Assembly (NCBI GenBank): GCA_017395725.1
Contig: JAFQOB010000057.1
Location: forward strand, 1-15,502
Source: Clostridia bacterium
GTDB lineage: Bacteria; Bacillota_A; Clostridia; Oscillospirales; CAG-272
Length of the DNA stretch: 15,502 nt
Reading direction: 5' to 3'
This document shows positions 5,258 through 13,010 of the stretch, piece after piece. The notes beneath the pieces are model-generated. The model had not been told where the DNA came from. It made no database searches and was given only the letters and a program-made list of their open reading frames with translations. Made by a program: the position numbers and the translations under genes. The first letter of the stretch is position 1. Every line of letters starts with the position of its first letter.

Positions 5258-7525
5258 ATGGCAACATTCGAATCAAACAAGCTTATGGAAGTAGCGGTGC
5301 GTATCCGCGAAATGCGAGAGATTTTTGGTTTTACCATTAAGGAAATGGCAGAGAAGACCGAAGTTTCCGTTAACCAGTATTTACAGTATGAGAACGGACA
5401 ATTGGATTTTCCTTTTACGTTCATACATAAGTGTTCTCTTGCGTTTGGTATAGGTATTACCGACCTTTTGGAAGGTAAGTCAGCCCACCTTTCATCTTAT
5501 ACGGTAACAAGAAAGGGCGAGGGACAGGAGACTGCAAAGGAAGAGGGCATCAGCATTAAGAACTTGGCGCCTATGTTCCGTAAGAAGATTGCCGAGCCAT
5601 ATTGGGTACGTTATGAATATGACGAGAAGCTTCAGAACAAGCCTATTCACTTGACAAAGCACTCAGGACAGGAATTTGACTTTGTAATGAGTGGACGTCT
5701 TAAGATACAGATTGGCGACAACGTTGAGTATTTGAGTGAAGGCGACAGCATTTATTATAACAGCTCAACACCTCACGGTATGATAGCCGTTGACGGCAGA
5801 GAATGTTTGTTCGTTGCGGTAATTCTCCCCGGTGAAGAAGAAGAGGAAACCGTTTTGAGAGATACGCTTATGCGTTCTCACCGAATGGAAAAGCACCTTG
5901 TCAGCGAGAATTTTATCACTACTGTTGAAAACGAAAACGGATACTTGCAGTCAATCGACTTCAAGAACGAAGATAAATATAACTTTGCTTTTGATACCGT
6001 TGACGCTATTGCAGATAAGGAACCCGATAAGCTTGCTATGATACATCTTGACGTAAACAAGGTTGAACGCAGATTTACGTTTAAGGATATGAAGAAGGCA
6101 TCGGCACAGTGCGCGAATTACTTTAAGTCTCTCGGAATTAAGAAGGGCGACAGAGTAATGCTTGTATTGAAGAGACATTATCAGTTCTGGTTTGCAATTC
6201 TCGGTTTACATAAGCTTGGAGCAATTGCAATTCCTGCAACATATCAGCTTCAGAAGCACGACTTTGAATACAGATTTAACTCTGCGGGAGTAAGTGCTAT
6301 TGTATGTACAGCAGACGGTGACGTTGCGAATCAGATAGACTTGGCACAGGTAGACTGTCCCACTCTTACGACAAAGCTTTTGGTTGGCGGCGAAAGAGAA
6401 GGCTGGAAGAATTTTGACGAAGAGTATAAGCTGTTTAGCACTCATTTTGAAAGAACGGAAGATACTCCTTGCGGAAACGACCTTAGCTTAATGTTCTTTA
6501 CGTCGGGTACGACAGGTTATCCCAAGATTGCGGCTCATAACTACAAGTATGCATTAGGTCATTATATCACGGCAAAATATTGGCACGGCGTAAGCGATGA
6601 CGGACTCCACTTTACCATATCCGATACAGGTTGGGGTAAGGCTCTCTGGGGTAAATTATACGGTCAATGGCTTGCTGAGGGTGCAGTATTTACTTATGAT
6701 TTTGACAGATTTAACGCGGCAGAAATATTGCCTATGTTTGCGAAATATCAGATAACAACCTTCTGTGCCCCCCCCACAATGCTTCGTATGCTTATTAAGG
6801 AAGATATCTCAAAATACGACCTTTCTTCAATCAGACATATGACGACAGCGGGCGAAGCTTTGAACCCTGAGGTTTACAAGCAATTTGAAAAACTCACGGG
6901 ACTTCAGATTATGGAAGGTTTTGGACAGACAGAGTTGACGTTGGCTATAGCAAACCTTATGGGTGGAACACACAAGGTTGGTTCTATGGGTAAACCTACA
7001 CCCCTTTATGATATAGACATAGTTGACGAAAATTGTAACCCTGTAGCCGACGGTGAAACAGGCGAAATCGTTGTAAGAATAAGCGAAAAGGTTCCTTGCG
7101 GCTTGTTTGAGGGTTATTACAGAAACGAAGAAAAGACCAAAGAGGTTATGCACGACGGATACTATCACACAGGCGATACCGCGTGGCGTGATGAAGACGG
7201 CTTCTTCTGGTACGTTGGACGTGTTGACGACGTTATCAAGTCTTCGGGCTACCGCATAGGTCCCTTTGAGATTGAAAGCGTTATCATGGAATTGCCTTAC
7301 GTTCTCGAGTGCGGCGTATCTGCAGTACCCGACGAGGTAAGAGGTCAGGTGGTTAAGGCAAGTATCGTTCTTGTAAAGGGTGTTGAACCTACAGAACAGC
7401 TTAAGAAGGATATTCAGGCTTATGTTAAGAAGAATACGGCGCCTTACAAGTATCCGAGAATAGTTGAGTTTAAGAGTGAGCTTCCAAAGACTATCAGCGG
7501 TAAGATTCAGAGAAACAAGCTTTAA
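5258..7525 (+). CDS. XRE-HTH / cupin / AMP-forming acyl-CoA synthetase fusion (Ile-linked copy)
   Basis: A 755-residue three-part protein. Residues 9-72 form an XRE-type HTH (IREMREIFGFTIKEMAEKTE, then NQYLQYENG). Residues 115-192 form a cupin with possible metal ligands H135, E139 and H173. Residues 240-755 form a complete medium-chain acyl-CoA synthetase (MACS) of the ANL superfamily: P-loop TSGTTGYPK (415-423), SDTGWGKALWG (455-465), CAPPTMLRML (503-512), EGFGQTE (553-559), YHTGD (636-640), and the catalytic Lys749 in PKTISGKIQR. The expected reaction is carboxylate + ATP + CoA to acyl-CoA + AMP + PPi. The upstream Ile-type T-box suggests 2-methylbutyrate as substrate (inference). The ATG at 5258 has GAGAGGA 7 bp upstream; an earlier in-frame start (5201) would lie inside the terminator hairpin. 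Confidence 0.92.
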   Translation: MATFESNKLMEVAVRIREMREIFGFTIKEMAEKTEVSVNQYLQYENGQLDFPFTFIHKCSLAFGIGITDLLEGKSAHLSSYTVTRKGEGQETAKEEGISIKNLAPMFRKKIAEPYWVRYEYDEKLQNKPIHLTKHSGQEFDFVMSGRLKIQIGDNVEYLSEGDSIYYNSSTPHGMIAVDGRECLFVAVILPGEEEEETVLRDTLMRSHRMEKHLVSENFITTVENENGYLQSIDFKNEDKYNFAFDTVDAIADKEPDKLAMIHLDVNKVERRFTFKDMKKASAQCANYFKSLGIKKGDRVMLVLKRHYQFWFAILGLHKLGAIAIPATYQLQKHDFEYRFNSAGVSAIVCTADGDVANQIDLAQVDCPTLTTKLLVGGEREGWKNFDEEYKLFSTHFERTEDTPCGNDLSLMFFTSGTTGYPKIAAHNYKYALGHYITAKYWHGVSDDGLHFTISDTGWGKALWGKLYGQWLAEGAVFTYDFDRFNAAEILPMFAKYQITTFCAPPTMLRMLIKEDISKYDLSSIRHMTTAGEALNPEVYKQFEKLTGLQIMEGFGQTELTLAIANLMGGTHKVGSMGKPTPLYDIDIVDENCNPVADGETGEIVVRISEKVPCGLFEGYYRNEEKTKEVMHDGYYHTGDTAWRDEDGFFWYVGRVDDVIKSSGYRIGPFEIESVIMELPYVLECGVSAVPDEVRGQVVKASIVLVKGVEPTEQLKKDIQAYVKKNTAPYKYPRIVEFKSELPKTISGKIQRNKL

Positions 7526-7543
7526 AAAATCATAAAAAAGTTG

Positions 7544-7572
7544 TTGACAAAACATCAAAGTTGTGATAAGAT
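7544..7572 (+). promoter_or_regulatory. Sigma-A promoter for the second T-box cassette
   Basis: TTGACA (7544-7549), a 17-bp spacer and TAAGAT (7567-7572), with an extended -10 TG at 7564-7565. It starts only 18 bp after the stop of the first synthetase gene, with no terminator between them. The first 11 bases, TTGACAAAACA, match promoter 1. Confidence 0.8.
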
Positions 7573-7578
7573 ACTTCT

Positions 7579-7869
7579 ATATTAATAGTAAAGGCTTCGA
7601 CGAAGAGGGCATAAAGCACATTTTTACCCAGAGAGACGGCGTTTTGGTGCGAGTCGTTTAAAAAGACTTTGTGTTTGTAGCTTCCGAGCCGGAAGAAAGA
7701 AAGCTTTTGGAAAAGAGCAAGTAGAATCTTCCCGTAGTTGTCGCGTGAAGGCATAGGAATTGTTGGATTCCGAGAGTGGCGGTTAAAAAACTGCAATTTG
7801 AGTGGTACCGCGGGTGTATAGACTATCAGCACTCGTCTCAAAGTCATTAACTTTGGGATGAGTGCTTTT
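7579..7869 (+). promoter_or_regulatory. T-box riboswitch leader, predicted valine (GUA) specifier
   Basis: A second T-box attenuator, clearly related to the first. Stem I has GGCU/AGCC and GAAG/CUUC (7592-7605 with 7681-7689), the AGAGA bulge at 7630-7634, and a GCACA/UGUGU helix above the specifier loop. The 3' side of that loop ends in UUGUAG before CUUCC; by the same rule as leader 1 the codon is GUA (7677-7679), valine, followed by a purine. The stretch GCATAGGAATT...GATTCCGAGAGTGGC and the T-box core GAGTGGTACCGCGG (7800-7813) are nearly identical to leader 1. It controls the second synthetase and, by readthrough, the amidase, the ATPase and the oxidoreductase genes. The T-box call is secure; the codon is moderate. 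Confidence 0.92.
7828..7869 (+). terminator. T-box 2 conditional terminator
   Basis: A 17-bp stem (7828-7844 with 7850-7866, two G-U pairs) with a CATTA loop and a short T-run. It would stop transcripts from promoter 2 and any readthrough from cassette 1 unless uncharged tRNA stabilises the antiterminator. Confidence 0.83.
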
Positions 7870-7894
7870 CTTATCCCGGAACGGAGAATGATTT

Positions 7895-10183
7895 ATGCAA
7901 CAGATTACAGGACTTGACTACAAGATAAGAGAAATGGCGGGGCGTATTAAAGAGCTTCGCGAGCTTGAAGCGTTATCCCCCGAGGATATGGCGCTGAAAA
8001 CAGGCGTTACAGTAGAAGAATATTTGCTTTGTGAAAGGGGCGAAAGCGACTTAAACTTTGCGTTTATTTACAGATGCGCTCTTGCGTTGAATGTAAACGT
8101 AACCGATATTATCGAGGGTTATTCGCCGAGACTTAAGTCTTATACCGTAACGAGAGCAGGTACGGGACAAAAGGTATCACAGGCTCACGGCATGACGTAT
8201 TTTAATATGGCTTATTCTTTTACGAACCGTATAGCCGAGCCCTTGTTCGTTAAGAGTGTGTATGACGAAGAGGCACAGTCGAAGGATATTGAGCTGACGA
8301 GCCACGAGGGTCAGGAATGTGACATTATTATTGAAGGAAACCTTCTTGTTCAGATAGGCGAACACAGAGAGATACTTGGCCCCGGCGACAGTATTTATTT
8401 TAACAGTACTACTCCGCACGGTATGATTGCGGTTAACGGCAAGGACTGCTTGTTCTACGCCATAGTACTTAACCCTACAGGAGAACCTATTCCCGAGCTT
8501 ATGCCGTCGAAGCTTATTAAGAGCAACACGGTTGTTGAAAAGGATACGAAGGACAGAATTTATAAGAAGTTTATTGACGTAACCGAAAACGAAAAGGGAA
8601 CGCCTACTTCTATAAAATTCAAGAATACCGAGAAATTCAATTTTGCATTTGACCTTGTTGACGAGTTGGCGGCGAAGGAGCCCGACAAGCTTGCAATGCT
8701 CCATATATCCAAGGACAACACCGAGAGAAGATTTACGTTTAAGGATATGAAACGTGCGTCTGCACAGTGTGCGAACTACTTTAAGTCTCTTGGAATAAAG
8801 AAGGGCGACAGAGTAATGCTCGTATTGAAGAGACATTATCAGTTCTGGTTTGCAATGCTCGGTTTAAATAAGCTCGGCGCTATAGCGATTCCGGCAACCA
8901 ACCAGCTTGTTGAGCACGATTTTGAATATCGCTTTAATTCTGCGGGGGTTTGTGGTATAATATGTACGGCGGACGGCGACACTGCTCATCAGATAGAGTT
9001 GGCAGCAGAAAAGAGCCCCACACTTAAGCACAAGATTATAGTAAACGGAGAGCGTGAGGGTTGGAGAACCTTTGACGAAGAGTATACTCTTTACAGCTCT
9101 CATTTTGACAGAAAAGAAGATTCACCCTGCGGCGACGATTTAATGCTTATGTTCTTTACGTCAGGAACGTCGGGATATCCCAAGATTGCCGCACATAACT
9201 ATAAATATGCATTAGGTCATTTCCATACTGCAAGATATTGGCACAACGTTGACCCCGAGGGATTGCACTTTACCATATCGGATACAGGTTGGGCGAAGTC
9301 TATGTGGGGTAAATTATACGGACAGTGGCTTTGTGAGGCGGCAACGTTCGTTTATGACTTTGACAGATTTAACGCGGCAGAAATATTGCCTATGTTTGCA
9401 AAGTATAAGATAACCACTTTCTGTGCTCCCCCCACAATGCTGCGTATGCTTATTAAGGAAGATATTTCAAAATACGATTTTTCATCGGTAAAGCATATGA
9501 CGACAGCGGGCGAGGCACTGAACCCCGAGGTTTACAAGCAGTTTGAAAAGGCTACGGGACTTCAGATAATAGAAGGCTTCGGTCAGTCCGAAAGCACAAT
9601 GATTATTGGTAATATGGTAGGCGCTCCCCATAAGATTGGTTCTATGGGACGTGCTACACCCGTATATGACGTTGATATAGTAGATGCCGACGGAAAAACC
9701 GTTCCTATTGGTGAAACAGGCGAAATTGTTGTTAACGTTAAGGACGGAGCGCCTTGCGGATTATTTACGGGATATTACAATGATCCCGAAAAGACAAAGG
9801 AAGTATGGCACGACGGCTTTTATCATACCGGCGACGTTGCCTGGAAGGACGAGGACGGCTTCTTCTGGTACGTTGGACGTGTTGACGACGTTATCAAGTC
9901 TTCGGGCTATCGCATAGGTCCTTTTGAAATAGAAAGCGTAATTATGGAATTGCCTTATGTTCTTGAGTGCGGTGTATCTGCTGCGCCCGACGAGGTAAGA
10001 GGTCAGGTTGTTAAGGCAAGTATCGTTCTTGTAAAGGGAACGGAGCCTTCCGACGAGCTTAAGAGACAGATTCAGAAGTACGTAAAAGAAAAGACCGCAC
10101 CTTATAAGTATCCCAGAATAGTTGAATTTAAGGACGAGTTACCCAAGACGGTAAGCGGAAAGATACAGAGAAATAAACTGTGA
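7895..10183 (+). CDS. XRE-HTH / cupin / AMP-forming acyl-CoA synthetase fusion (Val-linked copy)
   Basis: A 762-residue paralogue of the upstream synthetase with the same domain order. The HTH spans about residues 11-74 (RIKELRELEALSPEDMALKT). The cupin spans about 115-195, with H137, E141 and H175 conserved. The MACS-type acyl-CoA synthetase spans 247-762, with TSGTSGYPK (422-430), SDTGWAKSMWG (462-472), EGFGQSE (560-566), YHTGD (643-647) and catalytic Lys756. Differences from copy 1 fall around likely acyl-pocket segments (WGKAL versus WAKSM; QTELTLAIANLMGG versus QSESTMIIGNMVGA), which suggests different acids. The Val-type T-box points to isobutyrate (inference). GGAG at 7883-7886 precedes the ATG by 8 bp. 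The TGA stop overlaps the next gene's ribosome site. Confidence 0.92.
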   Translation: MQQITGLDYKIREMAGRIKELRELEALSPEDMALKTGVTVEEYLLCERGESDLNFAFIYRCALALNVNVTDIIEGYSPRLKSYTVTRAGTGQKVSQAHGMTYFNMAYSFTNRIAEPLFVKSVYDEEAQSKDIELTSHEGQECDIIIEGNLLVQIGEHREILGPGDSIYFNSTTPHGMIAVNGKDCLFYAIVLNPTGEPIPELMPSKLIKSNTVVEKDTKDRIYKKFIDVTENEKGTPTSIKFKNTEKFNFAFDLVDELAAKEPDKLAMLHISKDNTERRFTFKDMKRASAQCANYFKSLGIKKGDRVMLVLKRHYQFWFAMLGLNKLGAIAIPATNQLVEHDFEYRFNSAGVCGIICTADGDTAHQIELAAEKSPTLKHKIIVNGEREGWRTFDEEYTLYSSHFDRKEDSPCGDDLMLMFFTSGTSGYPKIAAHNYKYALGHFHTARYWHNVDPEGLHFTISDTGWAKSMWGKLYGQWLCEAATFVYDFDRFNAAEILPMFAKYKITTFCAPPTMLRMLIKEDISKYDFSSVKHMTTAGEALNPEVYKQFEKATGLQIIEGFGQSESTMIIGNMVGAPHKIGSMGRATPVYDVDIVDADGKTVPIGETGEIVVNVKDGAPCGLFTGYYNDPEKTKEVWHDGFYHTGDVAWKDEDGFFWYVGRVDDVIKSSGYRIGPFEIESVIMELPYVLECGVSAAPDEVRGQVVKASIVLVKGTEPSDELKRQIQKYVKEKTAPYKYPRIVEFKDELPKTVSGKIQRNKL

Positions 10184-10196
10184 GGTGACAAGATAA

Positions 10197-10997
10197 ATGT
10201 CAGATAAATTAAAGGTATCCTGTATACAGATGGATATGGCTTTTGGTTCAAGCAGTGAAAACTTTGTAAAGGCAGAAAAGCTTATACGGGATGCTGCAAA
10301 GGACACACCTGACGTTATTGTATTGCCTGAGACGTGGAATACGGGTTTTTTCCCCGAAGAGTCGATTAAGGATTATTGCGACAGGGACGGAGAGAAGACG
10401 AAGAGGGTAATCGGCGGACTTGCAAAGGAATTGAAAGTTAATATCGTTGCGGGAAGCGTGGCAAACGTTAAGAACGGTGAAATGTATAATACCTCTTATG
10501 TATTCGACAGAGAGGGTAACTGTATTGCAGAATATGACAAGACACACCTTTTCTCTCCAATGAAAGAGGATAAGCACTTTGCAAAGGGTAACCATATATG
10601 CAAATTTGCTCTTGACGGCAAGAGCTGCGGTGTTATAATATGCTACGATATAAGATTCCCCGAGATTATCAGGTCAATGACGGTAACAGGGCTTGACTGC
10701 TTGTTTGTAGTAACTCAGTGGCCGGCGGTTAGAATTGCCCATTTGAATGCACTTGCGAAAGCAAGAGCGATTGAGAATCAGATGTTCGTGTGCTGTTGTA
10801 ACAGCTGCGGCAAGGCGGGTAGAAATACATATTCGGGTTGTTCAAGAATGTTTGACCCTTGGGGTGAAGAATTGGTATCTACAGGGGAAACAGAGGATAT
10901 TATAACGGCAGAGCTTGATTTTGGTGTTATAGAAAATATAAGAAGCACCATAAACGTGTTTGCCGACAGACGTCCCGAGCTATATAAAGTTAAATAA
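10197..10997 (+). CDS. Nitrilase-superfamily carbon-nitrogen hydrolase (omega-amidase-like)
   Basis: A 266-residue cytoplasmic amidase. The Glu-Lys-Cys triad is visible: E45 in LPETWNTGFFP, K115 in YDKTHLFSP, and C149 in CYDIRFPE. Length and motifs resemble omega-amidases and MtnU/YafV-type enzymes, which deamidate 2-oxoglutaramate or 2-oxosuccinamate after glutamine- or asparagine-dependent transamination. In this operon that would pull transamination of a branched 2-oxoacid to completion. Alternatively it could free a short acid from its amide to feed the synthetase. Both roles are inference. GAGGTGA (10182-10188) overlaps the stop of the synthetase gene and lies 8 bp from the ATG, so the two are co-transcribed and probably coupled. 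Confidence 0.85.
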   Translation: MSDKLKVSCIQMDMAFGSSSENFVKAEKLIRDAAKDTPDVIVLPETWNTGFFPEESIKDYCDRDGEKTKRVIGGLAKELKVNIVAGSVANVKNGEMYNTSYVFDREGNCIAEYDKTHLFSPMKEDKHFAKGNHICKFALDGKSCGVIICYDIRFPEIIRSMTVTGLDCLFVVTQWPAVRIAHLNALAKARAIENQMFVCCCNSCGKAGRNTYSGCSRMFDPWGEELVSTGETEDIITAELDFGVIENIRSTINVFADRRPELYKVK

Positions 10998-11032
10998 TAA
11001 TCCATAGAGAAAGGAGCAGTAAAAGTAAAAGA

Positions 11033-11695
11033 ATGAAAAGGGTAACGATTTTTTCAGGTCACTACGGAAGCGGAAAGACTAATCTTGCCGTAAACTATGC
11101 TTTGATGCTTCGTCAGATGGATTACAGGGTCAGTATAGCAGACCTTGATATAGTGAATCCGTATTTTCGTACCAAGGACAGCGAAGAGCTGTTTGCAAAA
11201 AATGATATAGAGCTTGTGTCTCTGCCCTTTGCGAATACAAGCGTTGATTTGCCAAGTCTTCCGTCGGCGGCTTACGGTCTGTTTGACAGAAAGGACAGAC
11301 AGGTTATAATTGACCTTGGAGGCGACGACAGAGGGGCGTTGGCTCTCGGACGATTTGTGCCGAGACTTAAAGAAGATAACGATTATGAGATGATTTTTAC
11401 GGTAAACTTTTATAGACCGCTTACAACGAATGTTGAAGAAGCGTATGAGGTTTTTAAAGAAATCGAATATGCGGCGAAGTTAAAGTTTACGAAGATAGTA
11501 AACAACTCAAATCTTGGGGAAGAGACTACGGCTGACGACGTTTTAAGAACTGTTGAGATGACAGAAAGGTTAGCTGAGATGACGAATACCGAGGTAATGT
11601 ATACTGCGGTTAAGGAGTCGATTGCCGACGAAGTATCAAAGGTTATTGAAAAAGATAAGGTTTTTCGTCTGAAATTACAGGAAAAACTGTTTTAA
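11033..11695 (+). CDS. P-loop NTPase, SIMIBI (MinD/ParA/CobQ-like) class, unknown role
   Basis: A 220-residue ATP-binding protein. The Walker A loop GHYGSGKT is at residues 9-16, ADLDIVNPYFRT (37-48) fits the following strand and switch region, and VIIDLGGDDRGA (91-102) fits Walker B/switch II. The lysine at the start of the deviant Walker A motif (KGGxGKT) of ParA/MinD is replaced by Gly-His, so it is not a typical partition ATPase. Its place between the amidase and the oxidoreductase subunits suggests a maturation, assembly or regulatory role for the Fe-S/TPP enzyme, but nothing in the sequence proves this. The only good Shine-Dalgarno (AAGGAG, 11011-11016) lies 16 bp from the ATG, with a GTAAAAGTAAAA direct repeat filling the gap; no other start fits. 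Confidence 0.78.
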   Translation: MKRVTIFSGHYGSGKTNLAVNYALMLRQMDYRVSIADLDIVNPYFRTKDSEELFAKNDIELVSLPFANTSVDLPSLPSAAYGLFDRKDRQVIIDLGGDDRGALALGRFVPRLKEDNDYEMIFTVNFYRPLTTNVEEAYEVFKEIEYAAKLKFTKIVNNSNLGEETTADDVLRTVEMTERLAEMTNTEVMYTAVKESIADEVSKVIEKDKVFRLKLQEKLF

Positions 11696-11731
11696 TAAAA
11701 AAATAATATTATTCAGATAGGAGCAATCTAT

Positions 11732-11938
11732 ATGAAAAAAGTTAGCTTTGCGACAGATCTTTGTAAGGGCTGCGGACTTTGTGTAAGTGTTTGCCCGAAA
11801 AAGATTATTGTACTTGCAAAAGACAAGATTAACAAAAAGGGACATTCTCCCGCCGAGATAACGGATCAGGAAAAGTGCATAGGCTGTGCGTTCTGTGCGA
11901 CTATGTGCCCCGACTGCGTTATAACGGTTGAAAAGTGA
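11732..11938 (+). CDS. vorD: 2-oxoacid:ferredoxin oxidoreductase delta subunit (2x[4Fe-4S])
   Basis: A 68-residue ferredoxin-like subunit with two CxxCxxCxxxC clusters: C11, C14, C17, C21 and C49, C52, C55, C59. It carries electrons between the TPP/Fe-S catalytic core and free ferredoxin. A linker of about 27 residues between the clusters (KDKINKKGHSPAEI) is typical of the KorD/VorD type. An extra Cys62 follows the second cluster. AGGAG (11719-11723) lies 8 bp from the ATG. Its stop overlaps the ribosome site of the alpha subunit. It is the first gene of the delta-alpha-beta-gamma set. The substrate cannot be assigned from this subunit; the symbol follows the operon interpretation. Confidence 0.88.
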   Translation: MKKVSFATDLCKGCGLCVSVCPKKIIVLAKDKINKKGHSPAEITDQEKCIGCAFCATMCPDCVITVEK

Positions 11939-11948
11939 GGTGGATTTT

Positions 11949-13010
11949 GTGGCAGATAAGGTTTTGATGAAAGGTAACGAAGCAATTGCAGAGGCGGCAA
12001 TAAAGGCAGGCTGCCGTCATTACTTCGGTTATCCTATAACTCCCCAGACGGAAATTGCGGCTTATATGGCAAAGAGAATGCCCAAGATAGGCGGTGTATT
12101 CCTTCAGGCAGAAAGTGAAATTTCTGCAATTAATATGGTATACGGCGTTGCGGGTACGGGTATGCGTGTTATGACTTCGTCTTCCAGCCCCGGTGTATCC
12201 CTTAAGCAAGAGGGTATTTCTTACATAGCAGGTGCAGACCTTCCCGCGCTTATAGTAAACGTACAGAGAGGCGGCCCCGGTCTCGGCGGTATTCAGCCTT
12301 CACAGTCAGACTATTTTCAGGCAACAAAGGGCGGCGGTCACGGCGACTACCATTTGATAGTACTTGCTCCCGCATCCGTTCAGGAAATGGCAGATATGAC
12401 TATACTTTCATTTGACTTAGCGGAAAAATACAGAGTTCCCGCAATGCTTCTTGCAGACGGAACTATGGGACAGATGATGGAACCTGTTGAGTTGCCCGAG
12501 GTTGAATATAAGCCTACCGAAAAGGATTGGACAGTTACAGGAACACAGATGAAGAGAAAGCACAATATAGTAAACTCTCTCTATTTGCTTCCCGAAGAGC
12601 TTGAAAAGACCAATATTGAAAGATTTGAAAGATATAAGACTATCGAAGAAAACGAAGCAAGATATGAATCCTTTATGATGGAAGATGCAGAATATTGCGT
12701 AGTTGCATTCGGTATAGCTTCCCGTGTTTCAAAGAATGCCGTAATTGCGGCAAGAAATATGGGTATTAAGGTTGGTATGATAAGACCTATAACCCTCTGG
12801 CCCTTCCCCAAGAAGCCTTTGGCAGAAGCGGCAGAAAAGGTAAAGGGATTCCTCAGCGTTGAATTGTCTATGGGTCAGATGATTGAAGACGTAAAACTTG
12901 CGACAGAGTGCAAGAGACCCGTTGAGCTTTGTAACCGTGTCGGCGGTATGATTCCTACACCCGAACAGGTTCTCGAAGCTATAAAGAAAATGGCAGGAGG
13001 CGAAAGATAA
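11949..13010 (+). CDS. vorB: 2-oxoacid:ferredoxin oxidoreductase alpha subunit (VorB/KorA type)
   Basis: A 353-residue pyrimidine-binding and core-domain subunit. The N-terminal part has [62 protein letters not shown] and [15 protein letters not shown], all hallmarks of this subunit in 2-ketoisovalerate and 2-oxoglutarate oxidoreductases. The C-terminal part (from about residue 240) is the transketolase-C-like domain. With the beta subunit it interconverts 2-oxoacid + CoA and acyl-CoA + CO2 using ferredoxin. I chose the GTG at 11949 because GAGGTGG (11937-11943) sits 5 bp upstream; a TTG at 11928 would lie before this site. TAATG overlap with the beta gene couples translation. Confidence 0.92.
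   Translation: MADKVLMKGNEAIAEAAIKAGCRHYFGYPITPQTEIAAYMAKRMPKIGGVFLQAESEISAINMVYGVAGTGMRVMTSSSSPGVSLKQEGISYIAGADLPALIVNVQRGGPGLGGIQPSQSDYFQATKGGGHGDYHLIVLAPASVQEMADMTILSFDLAEKYRVPAMLLADGTMGQMMEPVELPEVEYKPTEKDWTVTGTQMKRKHNIVNSLYLLPEELEKTNIERFERYKTIEENEARYESFMMEDAEYCVVAFGIASRVSKNAVIAARNMGIKVGMIRPITLWPFPKKPLAEAAEKVKGFLSVELSMGQMIEDVKLATECKRPVELCNRVGGMIPTPEQVLEAIKKMAGGER

Noticed and set aside
6827..7558. A 243-codon antisense open frame across the end of synthetase 1
   Set aside because: It mirrors the strong coding frame on the other strand, is Cys/Tyr/Leu-rich without family motifs, and has no ribosome site; the plus-strand frame carries full catalytic motifs.
8177..8836. A 219-codon antisense open frame inside synthetase 2
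   Set aside because: Shadow frame of the conserved synthetase; a similar shadow occurs at the matching place in copy 1, as expected from shared codons.
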